Part shown: positions 53,254 to 61,829 of the stretch, one piece after another
Layout of the letters: the number at the start of each line of letters is the position of its first letter
How positions within the stretch are numbered: position 1 is the first letter of the stretch
From: Pedobacter ginsengisoli
GTDB taxonomy: Bacteria > Bacteroidota > Bacteroidia > Sphingobacteriales > Sphingobacteriaceae
Direction of reading: 5' to 3'
Assembly: GCF_002736205.1 (NCBI RefSeq)
Contig: NZ_CP024091.1
Coordinates: forward strand, 2,911,555-2,975,554
Length of the DNA stretch: 64,000 bases
Program-made: the position numbers and the translations under genes
The notes under the pieces: generated by a model
What the model was told of the DNA's origin: nothing
Databases searched by the model: none
What the model saw: the letters and a program-made list of their open reading frames with translations, nothing else

Positions 53254-56200
53254 CTATTTATTAAGATTTCCATCGATTGAAAAATTGTCGATAACCAGAA
53301 TGCCGTTACCTTTCTTGGTCGTACAGATATAGTAATCATCTGCATTGCCTGTGGTAAATTCACCTGTGAAAACAGTGGCCCCATCAAGAGGAACATTCAT
53401 CACTTCTTTATTGTCCTTTACAGAACGAACAACCAAACGATAAGCTCCCTTTCCAGTAGACTTGTAATCAAACTTGATTTTATAGGACGTGTTGGACTTG
53501 AAACGAATCATAGCTGGGGAGGTACGGTAAACTTCGCCATTTCCTTCCTGCCATGTCTTTAGTGAGAAATCCCCATCAATGGTATCCTCAGTATATCCCT
53601 CGTGTCGCTCAGATAAATGGGTTTTATATGCGCTGGACTTACTTGCAATAAATGGCCCCCAGCCTTCATCTACGTTTTCAAAATCTTCAAAATAAGTATG
53701 TGCAGATTTTTGATTAGTGCTTTTCACGATCCTCACATCATCAAATTGTACAAATGAGCTATCAGTAGCCCCTTTAAAGGAAAGGTTCAGGGCCTTACTT
53801 CCTTCATTGTAAACAAAAGGGATTTTAATGCGTTGAAATTTGGTATTGAATCTATCTGTATTATCGGTAAAATTCATCACCTTACTTTCGGTTATTGAAT
53901 AGGAATTGTCTCCTATAGCGAGCGTGGCCTTGCCTTCGCCAGCTACTTTAGCCCAAACTGATAAGACATAAGACACCCCTTTTTCAAGGTTCAAAGTTTG
54001 ACTGGCATTTGCAGTACCTGCCATTTGCAAAACAGCCTGTCCATAAGAAGTTCTTACAACCTTTGTATCTTTTCCACTGATTGCCCAAGCAGACAAGCCT
54101 CCATCAAATCCAGGATTAGAGATCAATCCGCCAGCCCCCCACATCATTGGTGTCGCATCGGCTATTTTGTTTTTATAAATCACATAACCTTGCTTCGGCG
54201 CTGCAGTTATTGTAATCTCCTTTTGTCCATTTATAGGTAAATCGGCAACCCATTCACGTCCCTGCTCCGTCAGTTTATACAGACTTATAGTACCTGTAGA
54301 TTTCCAGCTGTCTGGCAAGGTCCAGGTAGATGTTCCACCCTTAGTATTGTAGTGATAAATTTTTTCTTTAGTAACAGGGTTCCATGGAATAAATACGTTA
54401 TCACCATCCTTTATCAGGTGACCGTTTTGACTCATTTTATGTACCCCATTGATTAATTCCGAGACCAAATCACCCTCAAGCACTGCTTTTTGATCGTTTA
54501 TGGTTTTCAATGGATGATTCATCAAATAACGATAAGGAAGTTGCTGGGTAAAGAAATTTTGCAATACCCCGTTAAAATCTCTTCCCTTTTGCCAGCCCAT
54601 AAAACCAATTTCAGCACTACGGGAATAACCACCCAACAATAAAGGATGAGCAGCATAGCCATCACGGAACTTATGTTGAACAAAACGAGAGATCAGGCTC
54701 TTCGAATCAGGAGGATAATGCGTCCATATCGCCTCTCTATAAAATATCTCAGGGTCTTCTGTCCATACAGGCCATCCATTTTTATTGAAATGTTGAGCAG
54801 TAAAATTTGCAATCGACCGGTGTTCACGATAAGTATCTATATAAACAAAAGAAAGGTTCGGCAAATCCTTTTTCATTTGATCAATTCTTTGAATAAATGT
54901 TCCTCTCTTAATATCTGCTTCCTTGTTAATCAGATAAGCCTGATCCAACCATGCCCAGCCCGGTATGTCTGTTATAATTTCATGATCATAGGCTTTTGCT
55001 TCGGGATAAGCCTCGCTATGGTTGATGTGCACCCCAATATGCGCATTATACTTTTTCGCCTGCTCCGTTAAATATTGCAAATCTGTAAGTCCACCTGCCC
55101 TACGGTTATAGTTGCCGGCATAATCGGGATGGGCACTATCATGACCTTCGGATTGATATCCTTTCAGTTCAAGCATCTGTCCAAAACCATCAGTAGCCAG
55201 ATTAAACTTTTTGATATTGTCCAGCTGGCGTAAGAAAGGGTACTGCCCTCCACTGGCAAAGTTCATCGTAATGGTGGCATAAACATTTCTGATCAAATCA
55301 GCGCCATAAGGTTCCGGGTATACCTGAGCCAAAACATAGGCTGCATCTTGCCAATCTACGGTTTGGTTATCGTTGTTATCTTTTGCAAAGATCACTTTCA
55401 TCTGGGGTAAGGGAAGCAGATTATTAGTGATGCCTCTATAAATCCATTCATTACTAAACAGGGAAGTGAAATACTCGTTTCCTGTTTTTGTGGTGTGATA
55501 CAGTATTTGCTTTGCGTTGTAAATTGAATTGTTATCGATAGTGACTGCAATTTTGTTGTTGTTTAGGATGGCGATAGCTGCATAGCCTGCAGTTGTATCA
55601 ACAGAACGGCTATTAAGAGGTAAAAACTGATCACTGTGAACATCATGAGCTATCGACAACATCGCTTTATCATCCTTGTTGTTCATGGAAACAATGTCGT
55701 GATTTGGAAAAGCTATGGTTTTCACTTTAACGTTGCCACGCTCTGCAATTTCGGTTACTTTCATATCCAGCATCATCTTATGAAGCGTGAACTCGGTAGT
55801 GATCCCAACATTTATTTCCGGTATTTCCGATTGATAAATGACTTTACCAGAACTAGTGGCAACCTTTGTTTTAGCAACATAAGCTTTTCCATTAATAATA
55901 AATCCGTTCGATATCTTTTTTGCTCCTGGCACTTGGATATTACCCTCTTTTATTTGATACCGATAAACGGCCGGATAATCCTTAGAAAAAGTAACCTCCA
56001 TTTGATCTGACATCAGCTTTATCGACGAAGATTTCACTGGTTTTTCAATCAAGCTGTTAACCCGAGTAAATTTCACATTACTCAGCTCTATTTCAGCACC
56101 ATCATGTACCCTAAAGCCTACATATCCGGCCTCATTGCCCATTATCGATGCCGTGGTACGTGTAACCTGTTCTCCATCGAGATAGATTGCCAGGCTTTTG

Positions 56201-56664
56201 CCCACATATTCTATACGAACATGTCGCTTATAGTTTTTATAGAACTTGGAGATTTCAATGGCGATCTCCTTCTTTTTGGTCGGCGTGCGTACATACCAAT
56301 GAGAATTGGTTAAAACATCTGAGGTAAGATCGCATCCCACATAAGTCCAGTCCTGCTGGTTCTTGTACCTGCTGATCACTCCAAATTTGGAATCTGAATT
56401 TTTAGGCAATACATCAAATTCAATTGCCAGGTTATACATTTTCGGCAAATCTTTGTTAAAAATCAGCATGGATGCTGCTCCTTTTTCAGCTTTGAGAGAA
56501 AAGACCTGATCCTTTTGAGTTAACAATTCATAGACAACGGCTAAACTATCGCTTTTGGATGACTGAGCTTTGACGCCTACTGCTGAAATGAGAAAAAAGA
56601 AAAGCAAATAAATGCTTTTTGGCGGGACATAATTCATAAAATATTTTTCTATTTTTTTAATCAA
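53254..56664 (-). CDS. GH101-like endo-alpha-N-acetylgalactosaminidase
   Basis: 1136 residues with signal peptide (ending VGVKAQ). An N-terminal LamG-like unit (about 40-200) precedes a beta-sandwich and a barrel with ELKGYQSEGHDSAHPDYAGN, AHIGVHINHSEAYPEAKAYD, LSFVYIDTYREHRSIANF and PVWTEDPEIFYREAIW, the layout of GH101. Two C-terminal galactose-binding-like modules (about 845-975 and 985-1130) complete it. The family removes the core-1 disaccharide from Ser/Thr of mucin-type glycoproteins. Overlaps the upstream GH27 gene by 4 bp. Confidence 0.8.
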   Translation of the reverse strand: MIKKIEKYFMNYVPPKSIYLLFFFLISAVGVKAQSSKSDSLAVVYELLTQKDQVFSLKAEKGAASMLIFNKDLPKMYNLAIEFDVLPKNSDSKFGVISRYKNQQDWTYVGCDLTSDVLTNSHWYVRTPTKKKEIAIEISKFYKNYKRHVRIEYVGKSLAIYLDGEQVTRTTASIMGNEAGYVGFRVHDGAEIELSNVKFTRVNSLIEKPVKSSSIKLMSDQMEVTFSKDYPAVYRYQIKEGNIQVPGAKKISNGFIINGKAYVAKTKVATSSGKVIYQSEIPEINVGITTEFTLHKMMLDMKVTEIAERGNVKVKTIAFPNHDIVSMNNKDDKAMLSIAHDVHSDQFLPLNSRSVDTTAGYAAIAILNNNKIAVTIDNNSIYNAKQILYHTTKTGNEYFTSLFSNEWIYRGITNNLLPLPQMKVIFAKDNNDNQTVDWQDAAYVLAQVYPEPYGADLIRNVYATITMNFASGGQYPFLRQLDNIKKFNLATDGFGQMLELKGYQSEGHDSAHPDYAGNYNRRAGGLTDLQYLTEQAKKYNAHIGVHINHSEAYPEAKAYDHEIITDIPGWAWLDQAYLINKEADIKRGTFIQRIDQMKKDLPNLSFVYIDTYREHRSIANFTAQHFNKNGWPVWTEDPEIFYREAIWTHYPPDSKSLISRFVQHKFRDGYAAHPLLLGGYSRSAEIGFMGWQKGRDFNGVLQNFFTQQLPYRYLMNHPLKTINDQKAVLEGDLVSELINGVHKMSQNGHLIKDGDNVFIPWNPVTKEKIYHYNTKGGTSTWTLPDSWKSTGTISLYKLTEQGREWVADLPINGQKEITITAAPKQGYVIYKNKIADATPMMWGAGGLISNPGFDGGLSAWAISGKDTKVVRTSYGQAVLQMAGTANASQTLNLEKGVSYVLSVWAKVAGEGKATLAIGDNSYSITESKVMNFTDNTDRFNTKFQRIKIPFVYNEGSKALNLSFKGATDSSFVQFDDVRIVKSTNQKSAHTYFEDFENVDEGWGPFIASKSSAYKTHLSERHEGYTEDTIDGDFSLKTWQEGNGEVYRTSPAMIRFKSNTSYKIKFDYKSTGKGAYRLVVRSVKDNKEVMNVPLDGATVFTGEFTTGNADDYYICTTKKGNGILVIDNFSIDGNLNK

Positions 56665-57917
56665 GGCTTTTTATCTTCCTGAAAAACATTAAAGGCTTTT
56701 GATTTGCCACTAATCTTAAGCACTATCACTCCATGGGATGGTACTTCAAAGCTTTGTGATTTAGATTTCATTAATTCGCCATCTTTATGCATCCATAAAT
56801 CACGAATTTCATAACCACTTTCAGCATTAATACCAACATTGTCAAGATCAAATGTAATCGCTTCCTTTTTTGCTGATCTATTGAGTAAAACCACTGCCAC
56901 CTGACCACTCATTGTCGAAGCTAATGGCTTTGCCCACACCTCGAATTCACCATTTTTTTTCAGACGGCGTGCTTGGTAGCCTAATTTATCCTGGTTTAAG
57001 GCAATGATCTCTTTGTTTGTAACCAGATCCAAGGTTTCTTTTGAAACTGTTCTAAGATCATTCCCGAGTAATAGTGGTGAATTCATGACACACCACATGG
57101 TGAAATGCGATTTATCTTCTTCATAGCTCATACCTCTTCCAACCTGTAGCATATCCATATCATTAACATGTCCAGGGGCGCTGTATTTCCACAAGTCTGC
57201 ATTTTTATCAATAATGTGTAAAATAGAACTAAATTCATTACCAATATCTCCGGAAATCCGCCATGAATCAGCGATTTCAACGGCCCACTTACCTGGAAAC
57301 TGCCAACGACAAATGTTAAATAATACATTACTATTTATGGCTCTAATACGATTGGCAATTTGGGTATAGCGGACTTCTTCGTTCAGGCCTAATCTTTCTC
57401 CTCCACACCAATCTACTTTTATAAAATCATAACCCCAGGTCTTGAGCATCAAATTCAAATCTTGCTCATCATGTCCATATAATCCAGATCCTACCCCAAT
57501 GGTATCTCTGTCGTACACCGATGCACAGGTGTTAATACCTGCATCAGAGTATATTCCGGCTTTAAGTCCTTTACTATGAATATAGTCGGCTAAGGCCTTC
57601 ATTCCAGAAGGAAAACGTCCTGGATGTGTTAGCAAATCACCATTCTCATTTCTTCCGCCAAAAAAGCCATCGTCAATATTTACAAAATTATAACCTGCAT
57701 CTTTTAGTTTGGTTGAGATCAATTTATCCGCCTGTGCTTTAATAATATTCTCATTAATCGCCACTCTAAAATTATTCCAGCTGGACCATCCCATAATTGG
57801 TGTTTTCCGTTTAATGTTTTTTTTCTGGGCCGAAACCGGAATAGTGGATTGCGCATTCAATGTTGTACAACAAATGCATGAAGACAATAAAAACAGCGTA
57901 AACAAAAACCTATTCAT
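56661..57917 (-). CDS. GH27 alpha-galactosidase / alpha-N-acetylgalactosaminidase
   Basis: 418 residues, signal peptide ending TLNAQ. GH27 signatures MGWSSWNNFR, YNFVNIDDGFFGGR, HSKGLKAGIYSDAG, nucleophile Asp in YDFIKVDWCGG and the acid/base region DSWRISGDI, then a C-terminal beta sandwich. It cleaves terminal alpha-galactose or alpha-GalNAc; which one cannot be told by eye. Coupled to the GH101-like gene by a 4-bp overlap. Confidence 0.93.
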   Translation of the reverse strand: MNRFLFTLFLLSSCICCTTLNAQSTIPVSAQKKNIKRKTPIMGWSSWNNFRVAINENIIKAQADKLISTKLKDAGYNFVNIDDGFFGGRNENGDLLTHPGRFPSGMKALADYIHSKGLKAGIYSDAGINTCASVYDRDTIGVGSGLYGHDEQDLNLMLKTWGYDFIKVDWCGGERLGLNEEVRYTQIANRIRAINSNVLFNICRWQFPGKWAVEIADSWRISGDIGNEFSSILHIIDKNADLWKYSAPGHVNDMDMLQVGRGMSYEEDKSHFTMWCVMNSPLLLGNDLRTVSKETLDLVTNKEIIALNQDKLGYQARRLKKNGEFEVWAKPLASTMSGQVAVVLLNRSAKKEAITFDLDNVGINAESGYEIRDLWMHKDGELMKSKSQSFEVPSHGVIVLKISGKSKAFNVFQEDKKP

Positions 57918-57962
57918 TTTAAAAGTTTAATTTGTGTGTATATTAAATTTGAATATTACTTA

Positions 57963-58868
57963 TCAATAACGATGTTCGATATACTTATTTTCCACCCTAC
58001 CATCTTCATATAAATCTAATATGGCATAACCTGGAGGTGTTTCGCGATAATAACCTTTGCCTGCGGATTGCTTATCGCCTTCTTCCCACCAAAAGCCACT
58101 TAATGCTCCATTGCAATAATAGTGCACGCCATTGTATTCCGCGGCATCCAGCAGGTGGATATGCCCGCTTAAACAGGTGATTTTTTTGTCCTTATGCTGA
58201 TAAAATAAATCGGTAATATAACGGGAATCGGTATGATTACCTCCCTCCATGATGGTACTCACGCCCAAAATAGGATAATGACTTAAACATAAAACCGGTG
58301 TACCTTTGGGCAATGCTGCCAAATCCGCCTCCAGCCATGTCCTTTGCTCGGGATCTAAAGATCCTGCATTGGAATTATTACTGTCAAGAATTACAAAGTG
58401 CCATCCTTGTTTTTGAAAGCTGTAATACCGGTTAGGGATATTCAATTGTTTTACCACATGAGGTTTTCCGTACATGGCATCCTGCTTGTCCGGTGCCGCC
58501 CACCACATGTCATGATTCCCTAAACAACTGTGCATTTCATACTCACTTAGCTCAGTTCTCAGTTCCTGCCAGATCGCCCATTGTGCTTCTACCCGATCCC
58601 GGGTGATGTTCCCATAATCTGCCGCAAAAATGGTATCGCCTCCGTTCAGGAAGAAATCAATTTTATGGTTTTTTATTTCTTTCATGCACTGACGAAAACG
58701 ATCCGGGGCATTCAATTCAGGCCTCATGTGTATATCGGTGATGTGCGCAATACGCAATATCCTTTTCTTTTTAGGACTGGCAACCGGTTCTGCTGCCATT
58801 GCACTGCCCTGTATGGACAATGCTCCGGCAACTAAACCAATACCTTTTATCAATTCTCTTCTTTTCAT
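57963..58868 (-). CDS. Exported calcineurin-like metallophosphoesterase
   Basis: 301 residues. MKRRELIKGIGLVAGALS resembles a twin-arginine signal, so export folded with bound metal is possible. Metal motifs: AHITDIHM, LNGGDTIFA, CLGNHDMWW, LCLSHYPI and CLSGHIHLLD, all intact. It starts one base after the GH2 gene ends. A role in removing phosphate from glycans or in phospholipid turnover is guesswork. Confidence 0.92.
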   Translation of the reverse strand: MKRRELIKGIGLVAGALSIQGSAMAAEPVASPKKKRILRIAHITDIHMRPELNAPDRFRQCMKEIKNHKIDFFLNGGDTIFAADYGNITRDRVEAQWAIWQELRTELSEYEMHSCLGNHDMWWAAPDKQDAMYGKPHVVKQLNIPNRYYSFQKQGWHFVILDSNNSNAGSLDPEQRTWLEADLAALPKGTPVLCLSHYPILGVSTIMEGGNHTDSRYITDLFYQHKDKKITCLSGHIHLLDAAEYNGVHYYCNGALSGFWWEEGDKQSAGKGYYRETPPGYAILDLYEDGRVENKYIEHRY

Positions 58869-61799
58869 TTATTTATCTTTAAAGAGTGTTACTTCTGCCA
58901 GTCCAGCCCTACCCTCGCTTGTGGATAATATCGAGATTCTGAAATACTTGATCGTCTTCTTGAAACGGACAGGTTTAAAGTCCCAGCCAGTACATTCCTT
59001 TTCGTACACCGGTTCCCAGGTTTTACCATCTGAGGATACCTCCACCTTATGACGATACTTTGAACTATCTTTTTGAAATCTTACCCGGCTTCCAACTACA
59101 GTCGTTGGTTCTTTCAAAGTCAATGTAACCACTTGAGGAAATTGATCCTGATTGGCAATCCACCAGCTGTAATCATTGCCGTCTGTTAAATTTGTTGTTG
59201 GAAACTCAGCGTGGGAAGATGTTGTAGAAACATTGCTTATCTCCACTTTGGGTTTAGTAAGAAAACCTTTATCCCATTTGGTGGGCTTCACTATTGCACC
59301 ATCTTCTTCCTGTCCTTTAAATTCGCCATGTGTACCATCAGGCAAATGCATCCCTTTGTACGCGACTGTGTTTATGGTTAACTGACCGGCTTTCATCCCT
59401 TTGGATTCAACCTGGATTTCTATTTTTCCCGCTTTTTTGGATGTTCTGATAAACGCAAATCCGATTCCGGCCTCTACAGCCTGAGGATTGATTTCAACTC
59501 TCGATATACCGTCACCAATCAATGTACCCTCGCCTTTAACACGGATAAAAATCTCAGATTTTGCATCATGCACTACTGAACCATTGGCATCACAGATTTT
59601 AAAATAAACGGGAATCATATCTGATCCATCTGCTACAGGAGCGATATGGTGATCAGGAATAACAATCTCCAAATGATCGGCCTCACCGGCCGTCCGAACT
59701 GCGTGCTCGGTCACCTTTTTCCCATTTATATATCCTATGGCCTTCAGTTCTCCTGGCTCAAAACCTCCGGCATCGAATACAAAACTTGGACTACCACCCT
59801 TAGCCACAATATGAGGATATACCTTCGCCCGCTCAGCACGGGTCTGTTTCCCAATTAGCTTATTGTTTCTATAGAGCTCAACTACATCACAATTTGAATA
59901 AACTGTAATCTCTGAAGTTGATGTTTTGTACTTGCCGGATGAATTAAAGGAAGCAACGAATACCATCGGTCCCTCATACAGTTCCTTTTGTGAAATTCCA
60001 CTGGGGCGCATGCTCTGCATCATATAATAGGCAAACTTAGGATACCGATTCACATCTACCACTCCCGAATACATCGTTTCTTCCTCCGCACCCCTGGTAT
60101 AATCGTTGTAACTCCACATAAAATGTCCACCCATCCGAGGATTGGCATCCAGCATACACCAGTCAAAATATCCATCACCGTTCAATTGGGTCAGACGGCT
60201 ACGCCCTTGACGCATCTGCTCATACTCGTTTTCGGTCATGCTTACCCTAGGTTTTTCTCCCACACCATCTCCCCATTCCCGGGCAAAAAGTGGCTTGATA
60301 GCAATCTGATCTTCCAAATAATTACTCATCACGCTTCCATCTTTTGGAAACTTGCTAACCTGCTTGTAGAAAACATCATAATAGGGTTCTGTTTCTTCAT
60401 GGCTAAAATAATCGCCGGCGGTATAAAGCTGATCTCCCGGATACTCCTGATGCGCTGCCTCAAAAATACGTTTAACAACTTGTAGCGGGTAGGTTGTTTC
60501 ATTCAGCGCAGTTTCCCATAATACAATGGAGGCTCTGTTGCGATCCCTTCTGATCATGTTTCGTGTAATGGATTCTAGGCGATCAGCAAAGACCGGATTT
60601 TCATTAAAAATCTGCCAGCCCGGCACACATTCCACAACCAGCAGTCCGTATTTATCACAAGCGGCCAAGAAAGCTGGATCCTGAGGATAATGCGCTGCCC
60701 TCACAGCATTGTATCCTCCTTTTTTCATCTCAATAACATCTCGTTCCTGCATCGAATTTGACGCAGCATCACCGATGTTAGGAAAAGCCTGATGACGATT
60801 GGCACCCACCAGATATAAATGCTTTCCATTGATAAAGAAACCTTCATCACGGGTAAACTTAATTGTACGGACGCCTATCTTTTCAGATCGAACATCTACT
60901 ACCTTTCCATCCTCAAATAATACCTGGCTCTCTAGCGAATACAAATAAGGAGTATATGGGTACCATAGGTTAGGATTAATCAAATTCAGATCCTGCTCAA
61001 TCAACGTATTCTTATTTGCTCCGAGATGAAATTTGCTCTTATTCCTGGCCACTACTTTTCCGTTTGCATCTTTAAGCAGGGTCTGCAAGTAACCTTCCTT
61101 CGCAGTAGCATATGAATTGGCAACTTCAGTTTTCACATGAACCACTGCCTGCTGCTCATTTACTTGCGGATAGGTTACAAAAACACCACTTGCCCTTGTA
61201 CTATGCTGAGCCAGCTCACTAGTAATATGAAGTTTATCGGTTACAGTCAGATTTGCATCACGATAAATACCACTGTAATAATAAAAATCCAATCGGCCTT
61301 GCGGTTTTCCCGGGGGCGTCAGTGAATCATATTCTGCCGATACGCGAACAGCGATCACATTATTTTCATTGTTGAATTTTACTTTGTTCGAAACATCCAT
61401 TGTAAATCCAACGTATCCCCCGTGATGGATACCGACACTCTCTCCGTTTACAAACACTTCACTGTTGCTCATAATTCCTTCAAAATTCAGAAGAACTCGC
61501 TTGTCAGCCTGATCCTTGGATAGTTTAAAGTAGCGGCGGTACCATCCAACACCGTCATAGATAATATCAGCTCCGTTGTGTTTCTTTTCCAATTGCATGA
61601 TATGTGGTAAAACTACCGGCATCCATTTTGAATCGTCATAATTGAGCATTTGGGCATGCTTCGCATCGCCTCTATAAAATGCCCAACCTGTATTCAGGTT
61701 ATAATCCACCCTTGGGTTTTTACTTTTACTGTTTGCATAACCAGTCTGCATCAATAGGATGATGGAAAGCACAACGCATTTTTGAAATATTCTAGACAT
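58869..61799 (-). CDS. GH2 beta-galactosidase with DUF4982 and F5/8 type C domains
   Basis: 976 residues, signal peptide ending TGYANS. N-terminal jelly-roll (NTGWAFYRGDAKHAQ, GWYRRYFKLSKDQ), Ig domain, barrel with acid/base Glu in IVLWETALNETTYP and nucleophile Glu in PLFAREWGDG, a DUF4982-type segment (about 610-700), and a C-terminal F5/8 type C domain (SSHAEFPTTNLTDGNDYSWW). Likely beta-galactosidase on host-type glycans. Follows the GH35 gene by 30 bp. Confidence 0.93.
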   Translation of the reverse strand: MSRIFQKCVVLSIILLMQTGYANSKSKNPRVDYNLNTGWAFYRGDAKHAQMLNYDDSKWMPVVLPHIMQLEKKHNGADIIYDGVGWYRRYFKLSKDQADKRVLLNFEGIMSNSEVFVNGESVGIHHGGYVGFTMDVSNKVKFNNENNVIAVRVSAEYDSLTPPGKPQGRLDFYYYSGIYRDANLTVTDKLHITSELAQHSTRASGVFVTYPQVNEQQAVVHVKTEVANSYATAKEGYLQTLLKDANGKVVARNKSKFHLGANKNTLIEQDLNLINPNLWYPYTPYLYSLESQVLFEDGKVVDVRSEKIGVRTIKFTRDEGFFINGKHLYLVGANRHQAFPNIGDAASNSMQERDVIEMKKGGYNAVRAAHYPQDPAFLAACDKYGLLVVECVPGWQIFNENPVFADRLESITRNMIRRDRNRASIVLWETALNETTYPLQVVKRIFEAAHQEYPGDQLYTAGDYFSHEETEPYYDVFYKQVSKFPKDGSVMSNYLEDQIAIKPLFAREWGDGVGEKPRVSMTENEYEQMRQGRSRLTQLNGDGYFDWCMLDANPRMGGHFMWSYNDYTRGAEEETMYSGVVDVNRYPKFAYYMMQSMRPSGISQKELYEGPMVFVASFNSSGKYKTSTSEITVYSNCDVVELYRNNKLIGKQTRAERAKVYPHIVAKGGSPSFVFDAGGFEPGELKAIGYINGKKVTEHAVRTAGEADHLEIVIPDHHIAPVADGSDMIPVYFKICDANGSVVHDAKSEIFIRVKGEGTLIGDGISRVEINPQAVEAGIGFAFIRTSKKAGKIEIQVESKGMKAGQLTINTVAYKGMHLPDGTHGEFKGQEEDGAIVKPTKWDKGFLTKPKVEISNVSTTSSHAEFPTTNLTDGNDYSWWIANQDQFPQVVTLTLKEPTTVVGSRVRFQKDSSKYRHKVEVSSDGKTWEPVYEKECTGWDFKPVRFKKTIKYFRISILSTSEGRAGLAEVTLFKDK

Positions 61800-61829
61800 C
61801 TTTATTTAATAATCATTTACAAATAACAG